Shown piece after piece: positions 17,891-28,365 of a stretch of 56,628 nt of DNA. Made by a program: the position numbers and the translations under genes. The stretch lies in contig JBPYFK010000042.1 in the NCBI GenBank assembly GCA_051984675.1, positions 1-56,628 on the forward strand, read 5' to 3'. This stretch comes from JBPYFK01 sp051984675. GTDB taxonomy: Bacteria; Actinomycetota; Actinomycetes; Mycobacteriales; Pseudonocardiaceae. The notes beneath the pieces were generated by a model that saw only the letters and a program-made list of their open reading frames with translations, searched no databases and was not told the DNA's origin. The number at the start of each line of letters is the position of its first letter. Positions within the stretch are counted from its first letter, which is position 1.

Positions 17891-18889
17891 ATGTCTCATT
17901 CAGCCGACGCGGGGAGCACGCCGTCACGACGCCTGGGCCGCCATGGTCCGCAGGTCAGCGCCATCGGCTACGGCGCCATGGGGCTGTCCGGCGTGTACGG
18001 CCAGGCCGATGACGAGTCCTCCGTGCGCCTGCTCAACCACCTGCTCGACCTCGGTGTGACCTTTCTCGACACCGCCGACGTCTACGGCGGCGGGCACAAC
18101 GAGCGGCTGATCGGACGCGCGCTCGCCGGGCGCCGCGACGAAGCGTTCCTGGCCACCAAGTTCGGCGCTGGCGCCGACAGCGGGCTGGGCCGCCCCGAAC
18201 ACGTCCGGCAAGCGATCGATTCCAGTCTGGATCGCCTGGGTACGGACTACGTGGATCTGTACTACCTGCACCGCCTTGACCCCTCCACCCCGATCGAGGA
18301 CACGGTCGGTGCGATGGCCGAGCTGGTGCGGGCAGGGAAGGTGCGGCACCTCGGATTGTCCGAGATCAGTGCCCACACCCTGCGCCGCGCGCACAAGGTG
18401 CATCCGATCACCGCTGTTCAGCAGGAGTACTCGCTGTTCACCCGCGACTCGGAAGCCGAGCTGCTGCCGGCGCTGCGGGAACTCGGCGTCGGCCTGGTCG
18501 CGTACTCCCCCCTCGGGCGAGGCGTGCTGACCAGCTCGATCCGGGATGTCGCCGACGTGGAGAATCTCGAAGAGCGCCAGCAGCGCTACCCGCGCTTCCA
18601 AACCGACAATCTCCGCCGCAACCTGCGGCTGGTCGAACGGCTGCGTGAGCGGGCGGACGCGCTCGGTGTAACCACTGCGCAGCTCGCGCTCGCCTGGCTG
18701 CTCGCGCAGGGCGAGGACATCGTTCCCATCCCGGGCAGCCGCCGCGCCGAGCGGGTGGAGGCCAACCTTCGGGCGGCGTCGTACTCGCTGGACCCGGCGC
18801 TCGTGACCGAGCTGTCCGAGCTGTTCACGCCCGGTGTCGTCGCCGGTGAGCAGTACTCCCCTGCCGGTATGGCCCGGCTCGATCGGTGA
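17891..18889 (+). CDS. aldo/keto reductase
   Basis: A 332-residue NADPH-dependent reductase of the AKR superfamily (AKR13-like). The catalytic tetrad can be placed as Asp and Tyr in FLDTADVYGGG, Lys in LATKFG and His in YYLHRLDP. The C-terminal NADPH site IPGSRRAERVEANL is present. ATG 17891 has GAGGAG upstream. It precedes pobA by 112 bases on the same strand, but a functional link is not evident. Confidence 0.92.
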   Translation: MSHSADAGSTPSRRLGRHGPQVSAIGYGAMGLSGVYGQADDESSVRLLNHLLDLGVTFLDTADVYGGGHNERLIGRALAGRRDEAFLATKFGAGADSGLGRPEHVRQAIDSSLDRLGTDYVDLYYLHRLDPSTPIEDTVGAMAELVRAGKVRHLGLSEISAHTLRRAHKVHPITAVQQEYSLFTRDSEAELLPALRELGVGLVAYSPLGRGVLTSSIRDVADVENLEERQQRYPRFQTDNLRRNLRLVERLRERADALGVTTAQLALAWLLAQGEDIVPIPGSRRAERVEANLRAASYSLDPALVTELSELFTPGVVAGEQYSPAGMARLDR

Positions 18890-19001
18890 GCCGCCGGTGG
18901 ACCATCGAGGAAACGGGATTTCCACTGAGCAGAAGAACCCTCCCTCGCACTGCGGGCCTGTTGAGACAGTGGGGCGACCCTTCGGAAGGAGTAGCCAAGG
19001 A

Positions 19002-20171
19002 ATGCACACCCAGGTCGCGATCGTCGGCGCCGGGCCTGCCGGCCTGTTTCTCTCCCACCTGCTGCACCTGCAGGGCATCGACTCCGTGGTGCTCGAACGC
19101 CGCAGCCAGGAATACGTCCAGCAGCGTGTGCGGGCCGGTGTCCTGGAGCAGGGAACGGTAGACCTGATGCACAAAACCGGTGTCGGTGCCCGGTTGGAGC
19201 GCGAGGGCTTGGAACACCGCGGCGTGAACCTGCAGTTCGACGGCGAGCGCCACCGCATCCCGATGAGCGACCTCACCGGTGGCCGCGCGATCACCGTCTA
19301 CGGCCAGCAGAAGGTCGTGGAGGACCTCGCCGAGCAGCGCAAACGCGATGGCGGGAAGCTGCTGTTCGAAGTCGACGACCTCAGCGTGCACGACATCACC
19401 TCGGACCGGCCCACCGTCCGGTACACGCACGAAGGTGTGCAGCACGAGCTGACCTGCGACTTCCTCGCCGGGTGTGACGGCTTCCACGGGGTCTGCCGGG
19501 AAGCGATCCCGCAGGAGCACCTCACGGTGTATGAGCGGGTTTACCCGTTCGGGTGGCTAGGCATCCTGGCGACCGTTCCACCGTCGACCGACGAGCTGAT
19601 CTACTCCAACCACCGCAACGGCTTCGCCATGCACAGCCTGCGCTCACCGGAACTGAGCCGGCTGTACCTGCAGTGCGACCCGAACGAGTCGTTGGACGTC
19701 TGGCCGGACGATCGGATCTGGGAGCAGCTGCAGATCCGGCTGGGCAGTGCCGGCTGGACCCTGCGGGAGGGGCCGATCATCGACAAGGGCATCACGGCCA
19801 TGCGCAGCTTCGTCGTGGAGCCGATGCGTTACGGCCGGCTGTTCCTGGCCGGCGACTCCGCGCACATCGTGCCGCCCACCGGCGCCAAGGGACTCAACCT
19901 CGCGGTGTCCGATGTGGACAAGCTGGCCACCGCCCTCGCGGACTACTACCGCACCGGCACCACGACCGGGTTGGACTCCTACTCCGACGACTGCCTGCGC
20001 CGGGTCTGGCGGGTGCAGCACTTCTCCTGGTGGATGACGTCGATGTTGCACCGCTTCGAAGGCCCGGACGCTGATTTCGAGCGTCGCCTGCAACGGTCGC
20101 AGTTCGACTACCTGTTCCACTCCGAGGCTGCCGCGACCACGCTCGCCGAAAACTACGTGGGCATCGGGTGA
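19002..20171 (+). CDS. pobA: 4-hydroxybenzoate 3-monooxygenase
   Basis: A 389-residue FAD enzyme that hydroxylates 4-hydroxybenzoate to protocatechuate using NAD(P)H and oxygen. It has the GAGPAG Rossmann motif (9-14), the class A DG motif (LAGCDGFHG) and the FAD ribityl motif AGDSAHIVPPTGAKGLN. The length matches PobA (about 394). ATG 19002 is preceded by GGAAGGAG. No protocatechuate pathway genes and no PobR are nearby, so the product must be used elsewhere. Confidence 0.95.
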   Translation: MHTQVAIVGAGPAGLFLSHLLHLQGIDSVVLERRSQEYVQQRVRAGVLEQGTVDLMHKTGVGARLEREGLEHRGVNLQFDGERHRIPMSDLTGGRAITVYGQQKVVEDLAEQRKRDGGKLLFEVDDLSVHDITSDRPTVRYTHEGVQHELTCDFLAGCDGFHGVCREAIPQEHLTVYERVYPFGWLGILATVPPSTDELIYSNHRNGFAMHSLRSPELSRLYLQCDPNESLDVWPDDRIWEQLQIRLGSAGWTLREGPIIDKGITAMRSFVVEPMRYGRLFLAGDSAHIVPPTGAKGLNLAVSDVDKLATALADYYRTGTTTGLDSYSDDCLRRVWRVQHFSWWMTSMLHRFEGPDADFERRLQRSQFDYLFHSEAAATTLAENYVGIG

Positions 20172-20183
20172 CAACGCCGTTCG

Positions 20184-20217
20184 GCGGCGGGTACGGCCAG
20201 CTGGCCCTACCCGCCGC
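20184..20217. terminator. bidirectional terminator between pobA and add
   Basis: Ten-base perfect arms (20184-20193, 20208-20217) enclose an inner GGCCAGCTGGCC palindrome. It lies in the 67-base gap between converging genes. Confidence 0.8.
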
Positions 20218-20238
20218 TCTGCCCTATCCGCCGCCTAG

Positions 20239-21231
20239 CTACGAAGCCGGGAATTCGTACGCCGCGACCTCGGCGAGCAACCGTTCACGTTGCGCGTCAC
20301 CGAGGAAGGACGCACGGAACGAGTTCGCCGCGAGTTCGCGGAGTTGCTCGTTGCCGAGTCCCAGTTCGCTTCGCACCGCCGCGAAGTTGTCGCCGACGTA
20401 CCCACCGAAGTAGGCGGGGTCGTCGGAGTTGATCGTCACCAGCAGATCTTGGCGCATGAGTTCGGGCAGCGGGTGGTTCTTCAACCGGTCGGTGCAGCGC
20501 AACCGGACATTCGACAGCGGGCACACGGTCAGCGGAATCCCTTCCCGGCGCAGGCGTTGCACCAGCTCGGGATCTTCCAGGCAGCGGATACCGTGATCAA
20601 CCCGCTGCACACCCAGGTCGTCCAACGCCTGCCAGACGTAATCGGGCGGGCCTTCCTCACCGGCGTGCGCGACCAGGCGCAGGCCCGCCTCCCGGGCGCG
20701 GGCGAAGACGGGAGCGAACGGCTTCGGCGGATACCCGACCTCGGCTGAATCCAGGCCGACGCCGGTGAGGCGATCGGCGTATGGCAGCAACGCGTCCAGC
20801 GTCTCCGCCGCTTCCTCCGGTCCACGATCGCGTAGGAAGCACGCGATCAGCTGGGTGGAGACCCCGAACCGTTCGCGGCTGCGCTCCAACGACGCGCACA
20901 ACCCCTCCACCACCGCCGCCAACGGCACTCCACGGGAGGTGTGTGCCTGGGGGTCGAAGAAGATCTCGGCGTGCCGCACGCCCTGCTCGCTCGCCCGCGC
21001 GAGGTATGCGTCGGCCAGCTCGGTGAAGTCCTGTGCTGTCCGAAGCGCTCCCATCACCGTGTAGTACAGGTCGAGGAAGGACCGCAGGTCGTCGAAAACG
21101 TACCGGCGGCGCAGCTCCTCGACGTCCGCGAACGGCAGCGTGATGCCGTTGCGGGCCGCGCAGGAAAACGCCAGGTCCGGCTCCAACGTCCCCTCGATGT
21201 GCAGGTGCAGCTCGGCCTTGGGCAAGGCCAT
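20239..21231 (-). CDS. add: adenosine deaminase
   Basis: A 330-residue zinc hydrolase converting adenosine (and deoxyadenosine) to inosine. The metal ligands and active site are visible: HLHIEG near residues 9-14, VAHAGEEGPP, the VDHGIR histidine and NSDDPAYFGG. The frame is open far upstream; I start at ATG 21231. GGAGGCGAG further up could also serve an in-frame TTG or GTG within five codons. It is divergent from lpdA. Confidence 0.94.
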   Translation of the reverse strand: MALPKAELHLHIEGTLEPDLAFSCAARNGITLPFADVEELRRRYVFDDLRSFLDLYYTVMGALRTAQDFTELADAYLARASEQGVRHAEIFFDPQAHTSRGVPLAAVVEGLCASLERSRERFGVSTQLIACFLRDRGPEEAAETLDALLPYADRLTGVGLDSAEVGYPPKPFAPVFARAREAGLRLVAHAGEEGPPDYVWQALDDLGVQRVDHGIRCLEDPELVQRLRREGIPLTVCPLSNVRLRCTDRLKNHPLPELMRQDLLVTINSDDPAYFGGYVGDNFAAVRSELGLGNEQLRELAANSFRASFLGDAQRERLLAEVAAYEFPAS

Positions 21232-21378
21232 CACGGCAGTCAACTCGCCTCCAATGCGGTACCCGGCCCGTTCGAACGAACGGGGCTGGAGAAGGTTCCC
21301 ACGGTTCCTCCTGCGATGTCGCGGGCGCATCGCCGCAACGGAAGCGGCCAGCCCCGGACACGCCATATCGTGGTCGGC

Positions 21379-22768
<1,390 letters not shown>

Positions 22769-22779
<11 letters not shown>

Positions 22780-24049
22780 CCAGCTGGTCGTAGATGAGGT
22801 AGGCGTTCAACCCCACGATCAGCGTGGTGATCGCCGCCATGAGTCTGGTCAACCACCGGGCGTTGACGAAGGTGCCCATGACGGCGCGGTCCCGGGAGAT
22901 CAGGAGGAGGGGGAGCAGCGCGAAGGGAATACCGAAGCTGAGCACCACCTGGCTGAAGTTCAGCACATCGGTGGCGTCCGCCCCCAGACCCACTACCAGC
23001 AACGCCGGCAGCATGGTGATCAACCGACGCAGCGCCAACGGGATGCGGAAGTCAAGGAATCCCGCCAACACGACCTGCCCCGCGACGGTGCCCACGCTGG
23101 AGGAGGAGATCCCGGACGCCAGCAGGGCCACCGCGAACACCAGCGCTGCCCCACCTCCCACGAGCCGCGCGAGTTCGGCGTGGGCCTGGGCGATTCCTGT
23201 GATCGTGGTGTGGCCACTGGCGTGAAACAGCTGTGCCGCCAGCAGCAGCATCGACACGTTGATGATTCCGGCCAGCCCGAGGGCGACGACGACATCCCAA
23301 CGTTCGAAGCGCAGTACTGTGCGCCGTTGCGCATCCGTCGTGCTGGTCACGCGTCGGCTTGTCAACGCCGAATGCAGGTATACGACGTGTGGCATCACAG
23401 TGGCACCGACGATCGCGACTGCGAGATACGCACTACCGTCGCTCGACAGGGTGGGCGCCAGACCAGCCAATGCCGGCCCGGCGGCCGGTGCGATCTGGAA
23501 CAGCTCATACCCGAAGCCGGAGATGATGATCAGCAGCAGCGCCGCGATCGCCTGCTCGAACCGCCGGTACCCCCGGTTCTGCAAGGCGAGCACGGCGAAG
23601 GCGATCACCGCGGTGATCAGCGCCGCCGGCAGCAGTGAAACGCCGAACAGCAGGTTCAGCCCCAGCGCGGCACCGACGAACTCCGCGAGGTCGGTGGCCA
23701 TGGCGACGATCTCCGCCTGCAGCCACAGCCCCCACAGCACCGGGCGCGGGTACCGGCGCCCGCACACCTCCGGCAACGTCTCGCCGGTGACAATGCCGAC
23801 CTTCGCGGACAGGAACTGCACGGGCATCGCCATCAGACTCGCGAGCACCACCACCCACACGAGTTCGTCCCCGAACTCGGAGCCGGCGCTGACGTTGGTC
23901 GCGAAGTTCCCCGGGTCGACGTAGGCGATCGCGGCTACGAAGGCAGGTCCCAGCATGCCCGCCGTGCCGCGTACCCGCCCGCGTGCGAGTACCTGGTCGA
24001 CGCTGCTGGAGCCTGCCCGGACGCTCCCACGTCTCATCACCAGGCCCAT
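22769..24049 (-). CDS. mntH: Nramp-family Mn2+/H+ transporter
   Basis: A 426-residue polytopic membrane protein with about eleven helices. The metal-binding DPGNF motif (45-49) in TM1 and the second motif MPHVVYLHSAL in TM6 are intact. It imports manganese (and iron) with protons. A GAGAGAG site lies upstream of ATG 24049. The 3' ends of mntH and lpdA overlap, so transcription of one may disturb the other. Confidence 0.95.
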
Positions 24050-24116
24050 CGCTTTTCGCTCTCTCGATCACGAGATTACGGCATCCCGAAAAATCATATT
24101 CGGAGTCCGCAAGAGT

Positions 24117-24146
24117 TTACCGGTTGGGCTTACTGGTTGGGCTTAC
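24117..24146. repeat. tandem repeat upstream of mntH
   Basis: The pattern TTAC-N-GGTTGGGC occurs twice and is closed by a third TTAC (24117-24146), about 70 bases upstream of the mntH start. It could be a metalloregulator site; it does not resemble the IdeR box. Confidence 0.6.
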
Positions 24147-24199
24147 AGACGTGGGAGCGGTCTGCGTGCGAGGCGTGTGCAGCCTCGGCTCGGGCTATC

Positions 24200-24712
24200 T
24201 CACGTGCCGGATTCCGGGGTCGCCGCGTGCCACGGGACCGGCGAGCCGTCCGCGTTCACGCTTCGCGCCCGCTCTTTCAGCTCCGCCTCGTAGACGTGCC
24301 GACGTCCCGCGAGCAGCTCTCGCCGGGCGCGCTGCTCATGCTCGTGGAAGCACGACCAGTAGCCGTCGTCGAACTCCTCAAGCACCTGGAACGTCCACCT
24401 ACCTGGGAGAACGTTACGTCCGACGAGTTCGTGCGCGATCTGATCGGCAAGTTCGGCGTGTCCGCAGCGCCGCAGCATCTCCACAGCGGATTCAAGGTGG
24501 GCATTCGCCGAGCCCACCAACTGGTGGAACTCGTAGAGGTGCCCTCGCGCCCGCTCCACGGTTTCCAGCGCTTCCGTCAACTTGCCCACGGCCGCAACCG
24601 TCTGATCATCCACCCCCACCGGCCGACAATGCCGCCGCATCGGCCGGTCCGCGGCAACATGCCGGTGCATGCTGTGCACGTCAGGTCGCTCAAGGTCGTC
24701 CGTCTCCGCCAT
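24200..24712 (-). CDS. hypothetical helical protein
   Basis: About 170 residues. A helical core (TVAAVGKLTEALETVERARG, then FHQLVGSANAHLESAVEML) and a conserved-looking VLPGRWTFQVLEEFDDGYW segment are visible, with an Arg/Glu-rich end. No TM or signal. I recognise the look of a conserved actinobacterial family but cannot name a function. ATG 24712 is chosen; the frame is open to 24736. Confidence 0.65.
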   Translation of the reverse strand: MAETDDLERPDVHSMHRHVAADRPMRRHCRPVGVDDQTVAAVGKLTEALETVERARGHLYEFHQLVGSANAHLESAVEMLRRCGHAELADQIAHELVGRNVLPGRWTFQVLEEFDDGYWSCFHEHEQRARRELLAGRRHVYEAELKERARSVNADGSPVPWHAATPESGT

Positions 24713-24807
24713 CCTCGCAGGATGCCGCATTATCACGACCGTCGCTGGTGGGCACCTGCGCGGATGCGAGGGTTCCGTGCAGCGTGAATCGACTCAAGTC
24801 GCGGGCG

Positions 24808-24843
24808 GCGTCAAGGCGGCTCCGGGCGGAGCCGCCTTGACGC
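24808..24843 (-). terminator. strong hairpin terminator
   Basis: Sixteen-base perfect arms with a four-base GGGC loop, 19 bases after the stop of the minus-strand membrane-anchored gene. Confidence 0.85.
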
Positions 24844-24862
24844 TTCATCAAGCACGCCAGAC

Positions 24863-25579
24863 CTACTGCTGCCGTTGCGTGATGCCCTTCATGCACCATT
24901 GGCCGTCGCTGACCCCGAGCACCATAGCGATCGGAATGGTCTGTGTTTGGCCCTGCGCGCTCAGTGTGAGGTCAACCGGTGCCTGCGCCTCGGTGTCCAG
25001 CGACATCTGCGGCGCGCCAGCTGACTTGACGGACTGGATGAGTTGCAGCGCCTGCGGCGGAAGCTGCTTGGTCGGCTTGCCGTCGGGGCTGTGGCAGGAG
25101 ACCTTTTCCATTTCACCGGGGTTCTTGCTGGCCAGCGCCGCGACCACCTCGGACGCCTTGCCGTCCGGTTTGCCCGGCCCGGGAAGCACGTGCGGTCCGA
25201 CCAACGCCCCGAGCACCAGCCCGACGACCAATCCGACGGCGCCGCTGGCAAGCCCCAGAGTCAGGCCGCGCTTCTCCTTCTTCTGAGCTGCCGGCACGCC
25301 CTGAGCCTCGCCGCCGTCAGCTTCACTGCTAGCCTTGCCAGCCTCCGCCGCTGCGCTGTCAGCCGTCGCGCTGTCCGCCGCGCCGCTGTCAGCCTCGGTG
25401 TGCTGTGCCTCAGCGGCCGGGGTCTGCTCCGTGGCCGCAGCACTCTCGCTGTTCTCGGCCTCGCTGCCCACCGACGCCTGGTCCTGCTGGTCCGGCTGGT
25501 CCTGGCCCTGCTGGCCTGGGCTCTCGTCCGTTGCCGACTCCCCGTCTGCCGGCGCTTCGGCCTGGTGCGGATCGGTCAT
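24863..25579 (-). CDS. membrane-anchored protein with low-complexity N-terminus
   Basis: A 238-residue protein. Residues 1-105 are a low-complexity Glu/Gln/Ala/Ser/Asp tract, then a basic KKEKRG, one Gly-rich transmembrane helix (LGLASGAVGLVVGLVLGALVG), and an outer domain of about 110 residues with two cysteines (VSCHSPDGK, DGQWCMKG) that could form a disulfide. The orientation is N-in. No named family. ATG 25579 has GGGAGG upstream; the frame is open 118 codons further without one. Confidence 0.75.
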   Translation of the reverse strand: MTDPHQAEAPADGESATDESPGQQGQDQPDQQDQASVGSEAENSESAAATEQTPAAEAQHTEADSGAADSATADSAAAEAGKASSEADGGEAQGVPAAQKKEKRGLTLGLASGAVGLVVGLVLGALVGPHVLPGPGKPDGKASEVVAALASKNPGEMEKVSCHSPDGKPTKQLPPQALQLIQSVKSAGAPQMSLDTEAQAPVDLTLSAQGQTQTIPIAMVLGVSDGQWCMKGITQRQQ

Positions 25580-25801
25580 CGCAAATACCTCCCACAACGC
25601 CCCTGCGAGCGTCGACGCCGCAATGTTGATGGCCCCCACACGGTGCCTCATGCTTCCGGCTGCCTGACTCTTGGGGCCATAGGACGCTGCATCACGTCGA
25701 GGGCTCCGAGCGGTTCCAGGCCGAGGTCGTCCTCTCGATCGAACGGAGTTCAACCCACGACTCCGGCGGAATGGCCCGCGTGATGGCAGCGTTCCCCTGT
25801 C

Positions 25802-26149
25802 ATGAACGAGCGGACGGCGCGGGAGTTGCTGGCCGAGGAACGCGCTGCGGCGACGGCCCGGATCGTATCGCTGCAACGCCATCTCACATCCATCCGCGAG
25901 GTCTCGACGTGGACGAGCGCGGACGACGAGCACGATCCCGAGGGCGCGACCATCGCGTACGAACGGGCCCAGGTCCAGGGCCTGCTCGCGGACGCCCAGC
26001 GGGAACTCGACGCGTTGGAACGAGCCACCACACGCCTAGACGAGGGCACCTACGGCGCGTGCGAACGGTGCGGACAGGCCATCGCGCCAGAGCGCTTGGA
26101 GGCGCTACCCGCCGCGACGACATGCATAACCTGCGTCACCCGCCGCTAA
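25802..26149 (+). CDS. DksA/TraR-type zinc-finger protein
   Basis: A 115-residue cytosolic protein with an N-terminal coiled coil (1-75) and a C-terminal four-cysteine zinc finger: Cys87, Cys90, Cys108, Cys111 (CERC and CITC). In gamma-proteobacteria DksA binds the RNA polymerase secondary channel with ppGpp; actinobacterial members of this size are less studied and lack the full acidic tip motif. It is divergent from the membrane-anchored gene. Confidence 0.88.
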   Translation: MNERTARELLAEERAAATARIVSLQRHLTSIREVSTWTSADDEHDPEGATIAYERAQVQGLLADAQRELDALERATTRLDEGTYGACERCGQAIAPERLEALPAATTCITCVTRR

Positions 26150-26452
26150 GCGCCACCGCCGTTGTTCGGCAGCTGCTGAACCCCTTGACAACTGGTGTCG
26201 TCCACTTCAGTCTTTCGAGACAATGAACCTGTCTGACAGCTTGGCAGCCGGACAGCCTTTCCGACGCGTCAGCGCGATGGAAGCCCTGCTGGCACACCTG
26301 CGCCGGGCTACCAAATGCGGGGAGTTGTTCACCGATTGCCATCAAGATCGCCGACGGCGGCGAAATGCGGAGCATCCGACGGCCTCCGCGTAGTCGACAA
26401 ACTCAGGCCCGCTTCATCCGCACGACCACAACAAGACCCAAAGGGGACAACT
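26150..26452. other. aspA upstream region
   Basis: About 300 bases. A TTGACA box near 26185 may be part of a promoter. A 56-codon frame (26224-26394) begins with ATG but lacks a ribosome binding site and resembles nothing known to me. AAAGGGG precedes the aspA start. Confidence 0.4.
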
Positions 26453-27904
26453 GTGACAACCCGGACCGAGCACGACCTGTTGGGAGAAAAGGAAGTTCCC
26501 GCAGACGCCTACTGGGGCGTACACACCGCACGGGCCCGGGAGAACTTTGCGATCACCGGAACCCCAGTGTCGACTTATCCGCACCTAGTCGAGGCGCTGG
26601 CAGCGGTGAAGGAGGCTGCCGCGCGGGCCAACGCCGAACTCGGTCTGCTCGCGCACCCGACCGCCGACGCGATCGCCGGCGCCTGCGACGAGATCCGTGG
26701 CGGGGCGTTGCACGACGAGTTCGTAGTCGACGTCATCCAGGGAGGAGCCGGAACGTCGACCAACATGAACGCCAACGAAGTCATCGCCAACCGCGCCCTG
26801 GAACTGCTCGGGCACGCCAAGGGCGACTACACCCAGGTGCACCCGAACGAGCACGTCAACCTCAGCCAGTCCACCAACGACGCCTACCCCACGGCGGTCA
26901 ACGTCGCCACGATCACGGCCGTGGGCGAGCTGTCCAAGGCCATGGAGACGCTCCAGCACGCTTTCGCGCGCAAGGCCGTCGAATTCCGCGACGTGCTCAA
27001 GATGGGCCGCACCCAGCTCCAGGACGCGGTCCCCATGACGCTGGGGCAGGAATTCGGCACCTACGCCGTCATGCTCGGCGAAGACCGCATGCGGCTCAAC
27101 GAGGCCGTGACACTGCTGCACGAAATCAACCTCGGCGCGACTGCCATCGGTACCGGGCTCAACACTCCACCCGGCTACGCCGAAGCCGCCTGCCGTCACC
27201 TGGTCGACATCACCGGACTGCCGCTGACCACCGCCATCGACCTCGTCGAGGCGACCCAGGATTGTGGCGCGTTCGTGCACCTCTCGGGCGTACTCAAACG
27301 CATCGCGGTCAAGCTCTCCAAGAGCTGCAACGACCTCCGCCTCCTGTCATCCGGGCCGCGCGCCGGGCTCAACGAGATCAACCTGCCACCCGTGCAGGCC
27401 GGCTCGTCGATCATGCCGGGAAAGATCAATCCGGTGATTCCAGAGGTGGTCAACCAGGTCGCGTTCGAGGTGATCGGCAACGACGTGACGATCAGCATGG
27501 CCGCCGAGTCCGGTCAGCTCCAACTCAACGCGTTCGAGCCCATCATCCTGCACTCCCTGTCCGAGAGCATCACCCACCTGACTGCGGCCTGCCAGACACT
27601 CGCCGAGCGTTGCGTCGGCGGAATCACCTCGAACGAAGAGATCACACGCGGATTCGTCGAGAACTCGATCGGGCTGATCACGGCCCTCAACCCGACCATC
27701 GGATATTCGGCGGCAACCGAGATCGCCAAGGAAGCACTCGCCACCGGCCGAGGCGTGGCGGAACTCGTTCTCGAACGCGACCTGATCCCGCCCGACAGGC
27801 TCGCCGGACTCCTGAGCCCGGAAAGCCTGGCACGACCGGGCTCAGACCCAGCCGGATCTGGTGCGGTGGTATGCGGGCAGGATTTCGTACAGCTGAAGCC
27901 CTAG
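26453..27904 (+). CDS. aspA: aspartate ammonia-lyase
   Basis: A 483-residue lyase converting aspartate to fumarate and ammonia. The superfamily signature GSSIMPGKINPV is present, with the substrate loop GTSTNMNANEV and the NLSQSTNDAYP motif; the aspartase-type TRTEHDLLGE N-terminus separates it from fumarase. GTG 26453 follows AAAGGGG. The C-terminus runs on about 20 residues past the usual end (after LLSPESLA), into sequence with no family resemblance. That may be due to loss of the native stop at the edge of the integrase remnant. Confidence 0.95.
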   Translation: MTTRTEHDLLGEKEVPADAYWGVHTARARENFAITGTPVSTYPHLVEALAAVKEAAARANAELGLLAHPTADAIAGACDEIRGGALHDEFVVDVIQGGAGTSTNMNANEVIANRALELLGHAKGDYTQVHPNEHVNLSQSTNDAYPTAVNVATITAVGELSKAMETLQHAFARKAVEFRDVLKMGRTQLQDAVPMTLGQEFGTYAVMLGEDRMRLNEAVTLLHEINLGATAIGTGLNTPPGYAEAACRHLVDITGLPLTTAIDLVEATQDCGAFVHLSGVLKRIAVKLSKSCNDLRLLSSGPRAGLNEINLPPVQAGSSIMPGKINPVIPEVVNQVAFEVIGNDVTISMAAESGQLQLNAFEPIILHSLSESITHLTAACQTLAERCVGGITSNEEITRGFVENSIGLITALNPTIGYSAATEIAKEALATGRGVAELVLERDLIPPDRLAGLLSPESLARPGSDPAGSGAVVCGQDFVQLKP

Positions 27905-27922
27905 CAGTTCATTAGGGCGAAC

Positions 27923-28250
27923 TTGGATCTTGAAGAGGGGACCGTCCAGTGGGCGGGAAATCTGATCCCGGCCAAGGGCACAAGGGCCAGCATTAACGGC
28001 GGCAAGGCCGAGGTCTCCGAACGTGCTCTTGCTCTACCGCTCGCGCGCTGGCTACCGGTGGGTAACGTTCCGAACCTTTCGACACTCGGTCGCGACCGTT
28101 CTTGATGGCGAAGGGCTGACGGCTCGCCAGATTGCTGACCAGTTTGGGCACTCGAAGGTCTCGACGACTCAAGATGTCTACATGGGTCGCCGGGTAGCCG
28201 GTCGCGAGGCTGCTGAGGCGCCTGGACGGGTTAAGTGGTTTGAGGAGTAA
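27923..28250 (+). pseudogene. decayed tyrosine integrase
   Basis: Two reading frames each give pieces of a phage/AICE-type integrase: about 40 residues resembling the central domain, ending SERALALPLARW (27923 on), then in another frame the C-terminal catalytic part VTFRTFRHSVATVLD, QIADQFGHSKVSTTQ and DVYMGR. The box II Arg, the GHS His and the Tyr are recognisable, but the first His of HxxR is replaced by Arg. Most of the middle and the whole N-terminus are missing. It reads toward the tRNA half-gene next door, the usual int-att arrangement. Confidence 0.85.
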
Positions 28251-28264
28251 AGTGGGGCAAAAAA

Positions 28265-28290
28265 GTAGGAGACGATCTTGGTCCTCCTAC
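28265..28290. terminator. hairpin between integrase remnant and tRNA half
   Basis: Seven-base arms GTAGGAG and CTCCTAC with a 12-base loop, 15 bases after the integrase stop. Confidence 0.5.
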
Positions 28291-28317
28291 ACGTCAGCCC
28301 TCTGACCAGGCGTTTTG

Positions 28318-28365
28318 TGGGGCGGGTGGGACTTGAACCCACGACCTGACGGATTATGAGACCGA
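28318..28365 (-). tRNA. 3' half of a tRNA-Met-like gene (att-type remnant)
   Basis: Read on the minus strand, the sequence has an anticodon loop CTCATAA (CAU anticodon), a variable loop, a perfect five-base T stem with loop TTCAAGT and an acceptor 3' strand with discriminator A. CCA is not encoded. The 5' half is absent: the anticodon stem pairs only partly and no D-arm follows. Such a half-gene is what site-specific integration into the tRNA 3' end leaves behind, and the adjacent integrase supports this. It cannot make a functional tRNA. Confidence 0.82.

Noticed and set aside
24117..24146. IdeR/DtxR iron box upstream of mntH
   Set aside because: The sequence lacks the TTAGG-CCTAA type symmetry of that box.
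28318..28365. Functional tRNA-Met gene
   Set aside because: No D-arm, no 5' acceptor strand and a poor anticodon stem; only the 3' half is present.
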